Of a DNA stretch of 64,000 bases, positions 8,270 to 16,982 are shown piece by piece (position 1 is the first letter of the stretch; the number at the start of each line of letters is the position of its first letter). The position numbers and the translations under genes are program-made. The stretch comes from an uncultured Hungatella sp. (lineage in GTDB: Bacteria; Bacillota; Clostridia; Lachnospirales; Lachnospiraceae), in contig CATLBR010000003.1 of assembly GCA_949879795.1 (NCBI GenBank), forward strand, positions 89,475-153,474. Direction: 5' to 3'. Below the pieces are notes generated by a model that made no database searches, was not told the DNA's origin, and saw only the letters and a program-made list of their open reading frames with translations.

Positions 8270-9276
8270 CACTGCCCCCTCCTTTCAATCTGAAATCCCG
8301 GTTCCTCATATCGGGAGCAGCGCACATAGTGAGTATCGCTGACCCACTTCTTGTCCGGCCGGCTCTTGGCGCAGTTCTCCGTACAATATTTACACCTTGG
8401 AGCGAAACAGCAGCCCTTTGGCAGGTTGGTGGGATCCGGCATAAGGCCTGTTATGGGCTGCAGCCTTGCCTTCCGCTCCTCAATGTTGGGCAGAGAGCCG
8501 AAGAGCCCCTCTGTGTAAGGATGCATGGTGGACTCAAAAATATCCTCCAGGGTGCCGTGTTCCACGATCTGTCCCGCGTACACCACGGAAACCTCATCGC
8601 AGACCTCCGCGATGATTCCCAGATCGTGGGTGATCATGATCATGGCCGACCCATACTGCTCCCGCAATTTCTTCATGGTCTCCAGAACCTGGGCCTGAAT
8701 GGTCACGTCCAGAGCCGTGGTGGGCTCGTCCGCCAGCAGAAGCTTTGGGTTACAGGCCAGAGCCATGGCGATGACCACCCTCTGCTTCATGCCTCCTGAA
8801 AACTGATGGGGATATTCTCCGTACCGCTCCCTGGGGATTCCCACCACCTCCAGCATGTCTCCCGCCTTTGTCTGTGCCTCTTTTTCACTGATATTCTCAT
8901 GAAGAGCGATGACCTCCGCGATCTGCTCTCCCACGGTCAGCACCGGATTTAAAGAGGTCATAGGGTCCTGGAAGATCATGGACACCAGGTTTCCCCTGAT
9001 GGCCTCCAGCTCCGCCACGGGAAGATTCAGCACATCTTTCCCATCCAGTTTGATGGAGCCGCTCTTGATCACCCCCGGCGGGTCCGGCACCAGCCTCAGA
9101 ATGGAGAGAGCCGTTGTGGTCTTCCCTGATCCCGTCTCCCCCACAAGCCCCAGGGTTTTGCCGTGTTCCAGCTGAATATCGATTCCGTTTACCGCTTCCA
9201 CCACACCGTCATCTGTCTCATAATGTATCACCAGGTCCTTAATATCCAGAACCAGATCTTTCTTCTGCTCTGCCAT
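8269..9276 (-). CDS. Oligopeptide/dipeptide ABC transporter ATPase, OppD type
   Basis: A 335-residue ATPase with Walker [11 protein letters not shown]-loop [10 protein letters not shown], signature FSGGMKQR, and Walker [13 protein letters not shown]. The C-terminal extension [13 protein letters not shown], with several cysteines, is typical of OppD/OppF ATPases, some of which bind a cluster there. AAGGGGGACAAATC precedes the ATG. It lies 12 bases after the oppC stop and is coupled to oppF at its end. Confidence 0.93.
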   Translation of the reverse strand: MAEQKKDLVLDIKDLVIHYETDDGVVEAVNGIDIQLEHGKTLGLVGETGSGKTTTALSILRLVPDPPGVIKSGSIKLDGKDVLNLPVAELEAIRGNLVSMIFQDPMTSLNPVLTVGEQIAEVIALHENISEKEAQTKAGDMLEVVGIPRERYGEYPHQFSGGMKQRVVIAMALACNPKLLLADEPTTALDVTIQAQVLETMKKLREQYGSAMIMITHDLGIIAEVCDEVSVVYAGQIVEHGTLEDIFESTMHPYTEGLFGSLPNIEERKARLQPITGLMPDPTNLPKGCCFAPRCKYCTENCAKSRPDKKWVSDTHYVRCSRYEEPGFQIERRGQ

Positions 9277-9288
9277 GATTTGTCCCCC

Positions 9289-10188
9289 TTATTTTTTCAG
9301 TTTCGGATCAAGAGCGTCCCTCAGACCGTCTCCCAGAAGGTTCAGAGCCAGAATCGTGATGATAATGGCAAGTCCCGGGAACAGGGTCAGATGTGGCGCG
9401 TTTCTCAGATAAGCCCTTCCGCCGGAAAGCATAGCGCCCCACTCCGGTGTCGGCGCTTTGATTCCCAGACCCAGAAAGCTCAAACCGGAGGTAGACAAGA
9501 TGGCTGAGGCCACCTTCAAAGACACCTGCACAATAATGGGTGCCATACAGTTGGGAATAATGTGGGACACAATGATCTCAAAATTGTTGGCCCCGATACA
9601 CCTGGCCGCTTCCACATACTCCTGGTCCTTCACCGTCAGCACCGATGCCCGGACGATCCTGGCATAGCTGGGCACCGACGAGACCCCGATGGCCAGCATC
9701 AGATTGAAAATGCTGGGGCCCAGGGCCGACACGATGGTGATGGACAGAAGCAGGCTTGGAACCGCCAGAAGGATATCGATAAACCTCATGATCAGGTTGT
9801 CCGTCTTCCCTCCGTAAAACCCTGCGATCGCCCCCAGAGCCCCGCCGATGACCAGGGAGATGGACACGGCGATCACGCCGACGCTTAAGGAAACCCTGGA
9901 ACCATGTACCAGACGGGCCAGAATATCCCGCCCAAACTCGTCCGTCCCCAGCCAGTGGGCCCCGCTTGGCCCCTGCAGGCGGATTGATGTGTCCTGTTTG
10001 ATGACAATCTCGTTATAGTCAAACAGCACGTCCGCGAATATCGAAACCAGAATCAGCAGCACCAGAACCGCCAACCCTGCCATAGCCATCTTGTTTTTCT
10101 TCAAACGGCGCCAGATCTCTCCGGCCTGGCCGCGCCTCTTCACAGCCCCGCCCTCCTGGACCGCCCCATTGATTTTTGCTGCTTCCAT
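9289..10188 (-). CDS. Oligopeptide/dipeptide ABC permease, OppC type
   Basis: A 299-residue inner-membrane permease. It has the N-terminal OppC helix (residues about 34-55), the extracytoplasmic segment containing GTDEFGRDILARLVHGSR diagnostic of OppC/DppC, and the coupling-helix EAA motif near EYVEAARCIGANN. Six membrane segments are evident. The start follows AGGAGACGGCAT. It pairs with the OppB-type permease encoded 47 bases upstream. Confidence 0.93.
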   Translation of the reverse strand: MEAAKINGAVQEGGAVKRRGQAGEIWRRLKKNKMAMAGLAVLVLLILVSIFADVLFDYNEIVIKQDTSIRLQGPSGAHWLGTDEFGRDILARLVHGSRVSLSVGVIAVSISLVIGGALGAIAGFYGGKTDNLIMRFIDILLAVPSLLLSITIVSALGPSIFNLMLAIGVSSVPSYARIVRASVLTVKDQEYVEAARCIGANNFEIIVSHIIPNCMAPIIVQVSLKVASAILSTSGLSFLGLGIKAPTPEWGAMLSGGRAYLRNAPHLTLFPGLAIIITILALNLLGDGLRDALDPKLKK

Positions 10189-10235
10189 ATGCCGTCTCCT
10201 TCTCTATAATATTCTCACAACCTTTGCCCTCACGC

Positions 10236-11162
10236 TCATCTGTACTGGGCCTTTATTCTTGGGTCTATGAAGGCGTACAGGATATCTACCAGCAGATTGA
10301 TCACGCTGAATGTGATCGTCAGCATGATCACGCCTCCTAAAACCATGGGAGTGTCTTTGCTCTTGATGGAATCTACCAGCAGCCTCCCTACCCCGGGCCA
10401 GGCGAAGATGGTCTCGGTCAGTGTGGCGCCTCCTAACAATCCGCCGAACTGTAATCCGATTACGGTCACAACGGGAATCAGAGCATTTTTCAGGGCATGC
10501 TTTCGGATCACAGCCTTCTCCGGCACTCCCTTCGCCCTGGCGGTGCGGATATAATCCTGACGCACCACCTCCAGCATGGAAGAGCGGGTCATGCGGGTGA
10601 TGAGAGCGGCATCTCCGGTTCCCAGGGTAATGGCAGGCATGATGTAACTCTGCCAGCCGTTCATCCCGCCGGAGGGAAGCCATCCCAGTTTCAGTGAAAA
10701 CAGGATAATCAGCATAAGCCCCAGCCAGAAGTTGGGGGTAGCCACACCCAGAAGGGCTGCCACCATGCCCACATTGTCCACCATGCTGTACTGCCTGGTA
10801 GCGCTTATGATACCGATGGGAAGAGCGATGGCCACGGCCACCAGAATGGACCAGAAGGCCAGCTTCGCCGTGTTGGGAAATGCCCCGGCAATGGTGGTGA
10901 ACACATCTCTCTTGGTCAGGTAAGACCTGCCCATATCGCCACGAAGCAGATTCCACATGTATTTTCCATACTGCGCGATCACGGGCTGATCCAGACCGTA
11001 TTCTTTTCTTATGGCCTCGATGGTCTCTGCCTCCGCCCCCTCCCCGGCGATCATGGTGGCTGTGTCTCCCGGCGACATACTTAATATAAAATAGACCAGG
11101 AATGTCACACCGATCAGAACCGGTATCAACATAATCAGACGCTTAACTATGTATTTGCTCAT
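10236..11162 (-). CDS. Oligopeptide/dipeptide ABC permease, OppB type
   Basis: A 308-residue permease. The N-terminal helix YIVKRLIMLIPVLIG and the LGLDQP-like loop (YGLDQPVIAQYGKYM) are standard OppB features, followed by the EAA region around YIRTARAKG. GGAGAGGTATAA precedes the ATG. A hairpin immediately upstream separates it from the receptor gene and probably lowers downstream transcript levels relative to the receptor. Confidence 0.93.
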   Translation of the reverse strand: MSKYIVKRLIMLIPVLIGVTFLVYFILSMSPGDTATMIAGEGAEAETIEAIRKEYGLDQPVIAQYGKYMWNLLRGDMGRSYLTKRDVFTTIAGAFPNTAKLAFWSILVAVAIALPIGIISATRQYSMVDNVGMVAALLGVATPNFWLGLMLIILFSLKLGWLPSGGMNGWQSYIMPAITLGTGDAALITRMTRSSMLEVVRQDYIRTARAKGVPEKAVIRKHALKNALIPVVTVIGLQFGGLLGGATLTETIFAWPGVGRLLVDSIKSKDTPMVLGGVIMLTITFSVINLLVDILYAFIDPRIKAQYR

Positions 11163-11180
11163 TTATACCTCTCCTTAAAA

Positions 11181-11205
11181 GGGCGCAGGCACAAAACCTG
11201 CGCCC
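11181..11205 (-). terminator. Intercistronic hairpin between receptor and permease genes
   Basis: GGGCGCAGG and CCTGCGCCC form a perfect 9-bp stem with a 7-base loop, followed on the coding strand by TTTT and then the oppB ribosome site. It is probably a leaky terminator or an mRNA end stabiliser that keeps the receptor more abundant than the membrane subunits. Confidence 0.7.
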
Positions 11206-11249
11206 GGATACTGTTTTACTGATGTCCAAAGACGGTTCTATTCCAACAT

Positions 11250-12848
11250 TTACTTATTGTAATGGCAGTTTCCAGCGTAATTTCCTGTGGCCGCGCTGAA
11301 CTCAAACCCCTCCAGATCAGCCCTTCTGCCTGCTGTGCTCATGGAGTAATACAGAGGCACCCAGGGAGACAGCTCTTTCAGGTATGTCTGGATATCCTTG
11401 TACTCCTGCATACGCCGCTCATTGTCCATATCGGTCTTGGCCGTGATAATCATTTCGTCCAGCTTGTCGTCCGCGATAAAGGAAGAGTTGTTGGAGCCAA
11501 TGCTGGAAGAATGGAACAGAGGAGACATGCTGTAATCCGGATCGCCGGAACGATTTGCCCAGCCCATAATAAACATGTCATGCTTCCCCGCCTTTACAGC
11601 TTCTGTAAGAGCGCCCCACTCATACATGCTGATCTCCACATCGATGCCCACTTCACTTAACTGAGCCTGAATAAGCTGGGCCGAGCGGTTATTCTGGTCG
11701 CCGTTGATGAAGAGTTCCAGCTTCAGTCCGTCCCCATATCCGGCCTCCGCAAGCAGCGCTTTCGCCTTTTCCACATCACGGGGATAGGCTTCCAGGCTTT
11801 CATTCCAGCCAGGAATGGTCTTTCCCATAAAGGAGTTGGCCACCTCGCCTCTTCCCTCCAGAATCGTGTCCACGATCTCCTGCTTGTTGACACCGTAGGC
11901 CACGGCCTGACGCACCCGCTGATCCGCCAGGGCCCCCTTCTGGGTGTTGAGTCCCAGGTAAGATACGGCCGGTGAAATTCCCGTCTCCAGAACCAGGTCC
12001 GAGTTGGCTTCCACGTTGGCCGCCTCCACAGCGCCTACATTCAGTGCCACGTCGATCTCCCCGGTCTCCAGGGCGATGACCCTGGCGCTGGCCTCCGGGA
12101 TCACACGGCAGGTAATGGAACTGGCCATGGGAGTGTCGCCAAAATAATCGTCAAATCGCTCAATGGTCCAGTGGTCGTTAGGCATCCACTCCACAAACTT
12201 AAAGGGGCCGGTTCCCACAGGCTGCTCCTCATAGATACCGCCGTTTGCCTCAGCGGCTGTTACCACGGCCTCTGATACGATGGACATGGACTCGCCGCTT
12301 AAAAAGTACAGGAGAGACGGATAAGGATCCGTGGTTTTAATGGTCAGGTCATAGTCCCCGTTGATGGTGACAGAGTCGATGTATTTGGCGTTCACCTTGG
12401 TGCCTGCCTTCTCCTTTGCCCTCTCCAGGGTAAACTTCACGTCGCTGGCTTTCATCTCACTTCCGTCGTGGAACTTGACCCCCTGTCTCAGCACAATGTG
12501 GTAAGTCAGCTCATCTTCCACGTCATAGCTCTCCGCCAGGTCGCACAGGATCTCGTTGTTCTCTCCCAGCTTAAACAGCTTGTTGTACAGATGTTTCAGC
12601 AAAAACATGGAATAGATATCATCTGTCTCCTGGGGATCCATATGCTTGATGTCCACGCCGTCTCCCAAAGTGATAACGCTGTCCGCCACACCGCCTGCTG
12701 TCCCCCCGGCCTCTGTCTGTGACCCGCCGCCTGCCGCCTGCTGTCCGCCTCCCGAACCTCCCGCTGACTGTCCGCCGCCGCATCCGCCAAGAACCATTGC
12801 CGCCGCCAAAATCGCCGCCAGTCCTCTCTTCATTCCCTGTCTTCTCAT
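11250..12848 (-). CDS. Peptide-type ABC substrate-binding lipoprotein (SBP family 5)
   Basis: A 532-residue extracellular receptor. It has a lipoprotein signal (MRRQGMKRGL..., lipobox VLGGC with cysteine near residue 23) and then a Gly/Ser/Gln-rich tether. The family-5 signature region is around VLRQGVKFHDGSEMKASDV, and the fold continues to a typical WVPLYY motif near the C-terminus. Start chosen at MRRQG, which follows AAGAGGAGGATCTT; the open frame extends 17 codons upstream without a ribosome site. It is the second gene of the array, after a C-S lyase, and presumably selects the imported solute. Confidence 0.93.
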   Translation of the reverse strand: MRRQGMKRGLAAILAAAMVLGGCGGGQSAGGSGGGQQAAGGGSQTEAGGTAGGVADSVITLGDGVDIKHMDPQETDDIYSMFLLKHLYNKLFKLGENNEILCDLAESYDVEDELTYHIVLRQGVKFHDGSEMKASDVKFTLERAKEKAGTKVNAKYIDSVTINGDYDLTIKTTDPYPSLLYFLSGESMSIVSEAVVTAAEANGGIYEEQPVGTGPFKFVEWMPNDHWTIERFDDYFGDTPMASSITCRVIPEASARVIALETGEIDVALNVGAVEAANVEANSDLVLETGISPAVSYLGLNTQKGALADQRVRQAVAYGVNKQEIVDTILEGRGEVANSFMGKTIPGWNESLEAYPRDVEKAKALLAEAGYGDGLKLELFINGDQNNRSAQLIQAQLSEVGIDVEISMYEWGALTEAVKAGKHDMFIMGWANRSGDPDYSMSPLFHSSSIGSNNSSFIADDKLDEMIITAKTDMDNERRMQEYKDIQTYLKELSPWVPLYYSMSTAGRRADLEGFEFSAATGNYAGNCHYNK

Positions 12849-12946
12849 AAGATCCTCCTCTTGATGATTTATTTTCTTACATTTAAAACTCTCTCTCATC
12901 TATCGTGGGACGGTTCTTCCTCACGCCGCCCCGCCGGCCCTGGCGG

Positions 12947-14170
12947 TTACTGATTTTCCCCCAGATATTTCTCCGTATGCTTCGTATTCACCGCCTCGCA
13001 GATCCTCTTTAACCCTTCCTCCAGAGTCGCCCTGGGGCAGGCCAGATTCAGCCGGATAAATCCGTCGGAACTCTGCACAAACATGTTGCCCCCTTCCAGG
13101 AGCACTCCCGCCTTGTAGGCAAAGAACAGAGGCAGGTGCTCGTCAGGCTCAAAGTAGGCGTTCAAGTCCACCCAGGCCAGGTAAGTGGCCTCGGAGATCC
13201 GAAACCTGGCTTTGGGCAAATGCTCTGCCAGATAGTCTCTGGTAAACTCAAAGTTCTTGTCCAGATAGGCCCTCAGCTCCAGCACCCACTCATCACCCTT
13301 CTCATAGGCTGCCTGAACCGCAGCGATGCTCAAGGGGTTGTCGAAGTTGTAGTGCTTGTCAAGCCACACGGCCCTCATGTGGTCGTCCCGGATCATCACG
13401 TTGGAGATCATCATTCCCGCCAGGTTAAAGGTCTTGCTGGCCGCCATACAGGTGATGAGCCGCCGATACTCCGACATGATCTTCCCCATGGGAATATGGC
13501 GCTGGTCCATGCGGAGCAGGTCGCAGTGGATCTCGTCGGATATGATCCACAGGTTCTGTCTCTCGCAGATCCCGGCCAGTTTCTTAAGCTCCTCCTCTTT
13601 CCACACCCTGCCGCTGGGGTTGTGGGGATTACAGAAGATAAACAAGGTGGTCTTCTCATCCGCCGCCTTCTTCTCAAAATCCTCAAAGTCGATGGTGTAG
13701 TATCCGTCTTCATAGATCAGGTCCGAACACACATACTCCCGGCTGCTGGCCTCTGCCGCGTATTTAAAGTAGGCGTAGGAAGGGGTCAGAAACAGAACCT
13801 TCTCGTCCGGCTTACAGATGTATTCCACCAGCTCAAACAGGGCCGGGATAATCCCGTTGGACATCACCAGTTCCTTCCGGTCAAAACTCCAGCCGTAATG
13901 TCTCTCGCACCAGCCGGCAAAGGCCTCATAGTAGCTCTTCTCAAACACTCTGGTGTAACCGAAGATCCTCTTGTCCAGCCGCTCTCTCATCCCGTCGATG
14001 ACCACGTCCGGCGTGGCAAACTCCATGTCCGCCACCCACATGCGGATAAACTCCTCATCTTTGTAGGGGAATGTCATGTTCTCGTCCCCGTGGAAAATAT
14101 ACCCCCGAAAACCGTCAGTATTCATAGCGTTTGTGTGTCGGCGGTCGATTACCTCATCAAAATTGTACAT
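12947..14170 (-). CDS. PatB/MalY-type pyridoxal-phosphate C-S lyase, first gene of the peptide array
   Basis: A 407-residue paralogue of the lyase at 2759-3958. It has WVADMEFATPDV, HNPSGRVWKEEEL, SDEIHCDLL and the PLP lysine in AASKTFNL. AAAAGGAGAAGAAAA precedes the ATG. Two lyases bracketing one transcript suggests different S-conjugate preferences or a duplication. It is divergent from the XRE regulator, with a strong promoter 64-92 bases upstream of its start. Confidence 0.92.
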   Translation of the reverse strand: MYNFDEVIDRRHTNAMNTDGFRGYIFHGDENMTFPYKDEEFIRMWVADMEFATPDVVIDGMRERLDKRIFGYTRVFEKSYYEAFAGWCERHYGWSFDRKELVMSNGIIPALFELVEYICKPDEKVLFLTPSYAYFKYAAEASSREYVCSDLIYEDGYYTIDFEDFEKKAADEKTTLFIFCNPHNPSGRVWKEEELKKLAGICERQNLWIISDEIHCDLLRMDQRHIPMGKIMSEYRRLITCMAASKTFNLAGMMISNVMIRDDHMRAVWLDKHYNFDNPLSIAAVQAAYEKGDEWVLELRAYLDKNFEFTRDYLAEHLPKARFRISEATYLAWVDLNAYFEPDEHLPLFFAYKAGVLLEGGNMFVQSSDGFIRLNLACPRATLEEGLKRICEAVNTKHTEKYLGENQ

Positions 14171-14233
14171 TTTTCTTCTCCTTTTTCTTCTCCTTTTTCC
14201 TCTTCTTTTTAATCATTTCTATCTGATAACTGG

Positions 14234-14262
14234 ATTGTATCAAAATAAAAACTCAAAATCAA
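14234..14262 (-). promoter_or_regulatory. Promoter of the peptide/C-S lyase array
   Basis: On the minus strand TTGATT (14262-14257) and TACAAT (14239-14234) are separated by exactly 17 bases, a good vegetative promoter reading into the lyase gene at 14170. Confidence 0.7.
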
Positions 14263-14272
14263 AAACGCTGAT

Positions 14273-14289
14273 TTCTATTAACAATAGAA
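14273..14289. promoter_or_regulatory. Candidate XRE-regulator operator
   Basis: TTCTATT-AAC-AATAGAA is a perfect 7+3+7 palindrome just upstream of the -35 box of the lyase promoter and inside the divergent region, a position suited to activation of the array. A second motif, CGCTGATTT, occurs twice nearby (14266 and about 14382). Confidence 0.5.
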
Positions 14290-14426
14290 TTTTTATGCTT
14301 TTTTCTCGTTACAATGGATTTTTAAGGGGTTTTCTGGTAGAATAAAATATAAATTAGAAAATGTGACAAAATTCGCTGATTTGTTGATTTATATGAACTT
14401 TTTTGCCCCCATGGAAAGGAGGAGCT

Positions 14427-15137
14427 ATGATAGAAGTCAGCATTCAGGTAGGGAAACAGATCCGGGCTTACCGCAAGCAGCGGAAGATGACTCTGGAGGA
14501 GCTGTCCCGTATCATCGGGAAAAGCAAATCCACCATATCCAAGTACGAGAAAGGGGAGATTCCTGTGGACATCGAGACCCTCTATCTCATCGCCGTCACT
14601 TTACAGGTGCATATCGAGCAGTTTTTCTATTATCTGCCCACCATCACGCCTTCGGAGCGGACCACGGACACCAGCCCGTCTTTTTTCAGCGGTGTGTCCC
14701 AGTTTTATTCTTATCTGTTTGACGGGAGGAACAATCAGCTGACCCGCTGCGTCTTTGACGTTCTCTCCCAATCGGAGGTCTCTGGGTACAAGATCATGAT
14801 GTACATGAATTTCCGCGATTTTGACCACTATCAGATCTGCGAAAATACATACTGGGGCTACATCGAACACTATGACGCCCTGACCAATATCCAGCTTACC
14901 AACCAGGACAGCCCCATGGAAAAAGCCAGCGTCCAGATCCTGGCCTCCTACTTAAATTCCGATACCAAATGGGGACTTTGGAACGGCTTCTCCACCCGCC
15001 CCATGATGCCCATTGCCATGAAAATGCTCTTCTCCCGGACACGGCTTCGGGAAGACGAGGCCCTGATCAAACGGCTCAAAGTGTCCCGGGAGGATATCCG
15101 GCTTTTAAAACTGTACAATATGCTGTCGGTGCTGTAG
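14427..15137 (+). CDS. XRE-family transcriptional regulator
   Basis: A 236-residue regulator with an N-terminal HTH_3 domain (residues about 7-61, IRAYRKQRKMTLEELSRIIG) and a C-terminal part of about 170 residues that I do not recognise, probably a ligand or oligomerisation domain. The start is the ATG after AAAGGAGGAGCT rather than the upstream TTG. It is divergent from the peptide array and the obvious candidate to control it. Confidence 0.85.
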   Translation: MIEVSIQVGKQIRAYRKQRKMTLEELSRIIGKSKSTISKYEKGEIPVDIETLYLIAVTLQVHIEQFFYYLPTITPSERTTDTSPSFFSGVSQFYSYLFDGRNNQLTRCVFDVLSQSEVSGYKIMMYMNFRDFDHYQICENTYWGYIEHYDALTNIQLTNQDSPMEKASVQILASYLNSDTKWGLWNGFSTRPMMPIAMKMLFSRTRLREDEALIKRLKVSREDIRLLKLYNMLSVL

Positions 15138-15175
15138 AGAGGGGCCTATTTCCCTTCCGCTCCGTGCGTAAAAAT

Positions 15176-15204
15176 CGAGTAGGGGAGGCTTTTTCCCCTA
15201 CTCG
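15176..15204 (+). terminator. Hairpin after the XRE gene
   Basis: CGAGTAGGGG and CCCCTACTCG are perfect 10-bp arms with a T-rich loop. No T-run follows on the plus strand; a second, better terminator lies 54 bases downstream. Confidence 0.5.
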
Positions 15205-15257
15205 TGGTGCCAGGGCGGGGCCGCTTTAGCGGCCACATTCCTCTCCGCCCCGTGTAC

Positions 15258-15289
15258 AAAAAATCCGCCCATGAAAAAGGCGGATTTTT
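15258..15289. terminator. Bidirectional terminator between XRE and rubredoxin genes
   Basis: AAAAAATCCGCC and GGCGGATTTTT form a stem with A-run and T-run on opposite sides, the classic layout for ending both convergent transcripts. Confidence 0.85.
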
Positions 15290-15312
15290 GTCAGATATGA
15301 AGTTGTCTTATG

Positions 15313-15468
15313 TTACGCCTCTGAGAACTGATCCTTTCCCACGAAGCACAGAGGACACTCGAAATCCTCAGGCACGTCCTCCCACTTTGTCCCCGGAGCG
15401 ATACCGCCCTCCGGATATCCTTTCTCCTCGTCATATTCCCATCCACATACATCACATACATATTTCAT
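15313..15468 (-). CDS. Rubredoxin
   Basis: A 51-residue electron carrier with the two iron-binding pairs CDVCG (residues 5-8) and CPLCF (about 38-41) and the aromatic core (Y3, W10, Y12, W29). The start is MKYVCD, after GGAGAGATGTACC; the open frame extends upstream without support. It is a single gene, probably serving oxygen-defence or other flavoprotein oxidoreductases of an anaerobe. Confidence 0.95.
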   Translation of the reverse strand: MKYVCDVCGWEYDEEKGYPEGGIAPGTKWEDVPEDFECPLCFVGKDQFSEA

Positions 15469-15527
15469 GGTACATCTCTCCTTTCTCTTAGTTCCTGTCA
15501 GGCACTTGCTAAACTCAAAACTCAGCT

Positions 15528-15686
15528 GAATATTCTGACAATATATTCCAGGAAAAGCCATTACGCCATGGAGCCAAGACCATAAAAAACAGGAGGGCCC
15601 TCTGCCCGAGTGTTTTTTGCTTTACTGGGCTTGGCGGAATGCCTGGCGTACTCAGGCTTTGTATGGAATATATTGTCAGAATATTC
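15528..15686 (-). repeat. Type A hairpin repeat, copy 1 (complete)
   Basis: Perfect 23-bp arms at 15528-15550 and 15664-15686 enclose a 113-base core. Read on the minus strand, the core contains AAGCCCAGTAAAGCA, then a stem of A-rich and T-rich segments around GAGGGCCCTC, then GGCGTAATGGCTTTTCC. The same core recurs at 22276-22393 and, trimmed, at 61013-61095. Inner pairing AAAGCC...TACGCC with GGCGTA..GGCTTT is preserved. This element fills most of the 393-base gap between the rubredoxin and HxlR genes; nothing coding is seen there. Confidence 0.85.
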
Positions 15687-15861
15687 TCTCAGCTTCGACT
15701 TCCGCGACTACCCAGGTTCCCATGGAGGAACCTTCCGTATCAGTTTAGAACAAATAAAGGGTTTCGTCAACCACGAATTCCTTTATACCCTTTCCCAGGG
15801 CAGGGAAACCGAAGGCGAACCGACCTCCCGCCTGCGGGCCAGGCCGCCTTTGTCCGCTTTT

Positions 15862-16263
15862 CTACACCTGGCCAACGCTGGAGGCAGCCCCGTTGTAATC
15901 GCACTTTTCACACTGGGCCAGCATCTGGTCTCCGTCATTTTTACGGAAGATCCCGGACCAGGCACAGATACTCTGTAAGATCGGAACTACAGAATTGCCT
16001 TTTGAAGTCAGACTGTATTCCACCCTGGGCGGGATCTCGTCATAGGATCTTCGCTCCACGATCTCGTCCCGGATCAGCTCCTTCAAAGCCGCCGACAGGA
16101 CCGCATCCGTGATATTGGTCATCTCTTTTCTGATTCCGCTGTACCGCAGAACCTTCTTTTCATTCAGCACGCAGATAATCCTGGGCTTCCATTTTCCGCC
16201 GAATATCTCAAGTCCGTATTCCAATGGACAGCGGATATCCGCAGGGATCTTTTTCTGATACAT
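15862..16263 (-). CDS. HxlR-family transcriptional regulator
   Basis: A 133-residue winged-helix protein. CPLEYGLEIFGGKWK at residues 12-26 with the leading cysteine, then a recognition helix, IPPRVEYSLTSKG, and a C-terminal tail holding CEKC. HxlR proteins often sense electrophiles or redox state through the N-terminal cysteine. An 18-bp palindromic site adjoins its own promoter and recurs before the flavin-fold gene at 17528, so that gene is a likely target. Confidence 0.9.
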   Translation of the reverse strand: MYQKKIPADIRCPLEYGLEIFGGKWKPRIICVLNEKKVLRYSGIRKEMTNITDAVLSAALKELIRDEIVERRSYDEIPPRVEYSLTSKGNSVVPILQSICAWSGIFRKNDGDQMLAQCEKCDYNGAASSVGQV

Positions 16264-16296
16264 GGCCCCGCCTTTCTTAAAACAGATTCCGCTTTG

Positions 16297-16325
16297 ATTA
16301 TAAGAGAAGTCATCTTGATTGACAA
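16297..16325 (-). promoter_or_regulatory. hxlR promoter
   Basis: Minus-strand TTGTCA (16325-16320) and TATAAT (16302-16297) with a 17-base spacer lie about 35 bases upstream of the HxlR start. Confidence 0.75.
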
Positions 16326-16328
16326 GTA

Positions 16329-16346
16329 ACTATGAAATTTATTAGT
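16329..16346. promoter_or_regulatory. Putative HxlR operator, site 1
   Basis: ACTATGAAATTTATTAGT, an imperfect palindrome with ACTA...TAGT ends, abuts the -35 box of the hxlR promoter. The identical 18 bases recur at 17415-17432. Confidence 0.65.
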
Positions 16347-16361
16347 GCTCTGTTTCTTCCA

Positions 16362-16390
16362 TTGACAAACTGCCTCATGGCTTCTATAAT
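16362..16390 (+). promoter_or_regulatory. Consensus promoter of the TetR/DUF2871 operon
   Basis: TTGACA, exactly 17 bases, then TATAAT: a perfect vegetative promoter about 41 bases upstream of the TetR start. Confidence 0.9.
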
Positions 16391-16394
16391 ATAA

Positions 16395-16408
16395 ATGAAC
16401 ACGTTCAT
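16395..16408. promoter_or_regulatory. TetR-type operator
   Basis: ATGAAC-AC-GTTCAT palindrome immediately downstream of the -10 box, ideally placed for autorepression by the TetR protein encoded next. Confidence 0.7.
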
Positions 16409-16430
16409 ATAATTAAAAAAGGAGGCGGTC

Positions 16431-16982
16431 ATGCGCAGGAAAGACGACACGCTGCGGGATACCCTGTTGGAATCGGCACGTCAGCTGACAGAGACGGCAG
16501 GGATCAGCGCCGTAAATATCCGCTCTCTGGCCAGGCGGGCCGGTGTGGCCACGGGGACCGTGTACAACTACTTCTCCAGCAAAGACGAGATTCTTCTCGC
16601 CCTCACAGAAGAATACTGGAGGCAGACGCTGTCTGAGATGAAAACCGCCGTAACTTCTCATGATTTCTGCGGTCAGCTGAGGGAGATCTTCGGGTTTCTT
16701 AAGGAGCGGATCGATCAATCCGCCGGCAAACTGATGGGCAGCCTGGGCAATGTGGAAACCCAGGGACTTCAATCCATGGTGTCCATGCAATCCGCCCTGG
16801 AACAGGATCTGGTCCAGAAGATGGCCCAGGACCCGGGCATCAGGGACGATATCTGGAATGAGACATTTACCAGAGAACAATTCGCCCACTTTATTCTGAT
16901 GAACATGATGGTGCTGCTGAAATCCGGGGCAGCCGACATAGACTTTTTTATCATGGTCATCCAACGGACTATCATCATATGA
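16431..16982 (+). CDS. TetR-family transcriptional regulator
   Basis: A 183-residue regulator with the N-terminal helix-turn-helix (ISAVNIRSLARRAGVATGTVYNYFSSKDEIL, residues about 24-54) and an all-helical C-terminal ligand domain. AAAAAGGAGGCGGTC precedes the ATG. Its stop overlaps the DUF2871 start by four bases (ATGA), so it is an autoregulated two-gene operon. Confidence 0.92.
   Translation: MRRKDDTLRDTLLESARQLTETAGISAVNIRSLARRAGVATGTVYNYFSSKDEILLALTEEYWRQTLSEMKTAVTSHDFCGQLREIFGFLKERIDQSAGKLMGSLGNVETQGLQSMVSMQSALEQDLVQKMAQDPGIRDDIWNETFTREQFAHFILMNMMVLLKSGAADIDFFIMVIQRTIII

Noticed and set aside
10204..10956. 250-codon minus-strand open frame
   Set aside because: Same strand but other frame of the OppB-type permease; its composition is a shadow (His/Gly/Arg-rich) with no domain.
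13136..14212. 358-codon plus-strand open frame
   Set aside because: Antisense to the PatB/MalY lyase; no recognisable domain. The lyase frame is strongly supported.
15528..15686. Insertion sequence or MITE with conserved terminal repeats
   Set aside because: No transposase or clear target duplication, and arms differ between copies while staying self-complementary, so a classical MITE call is not supported.
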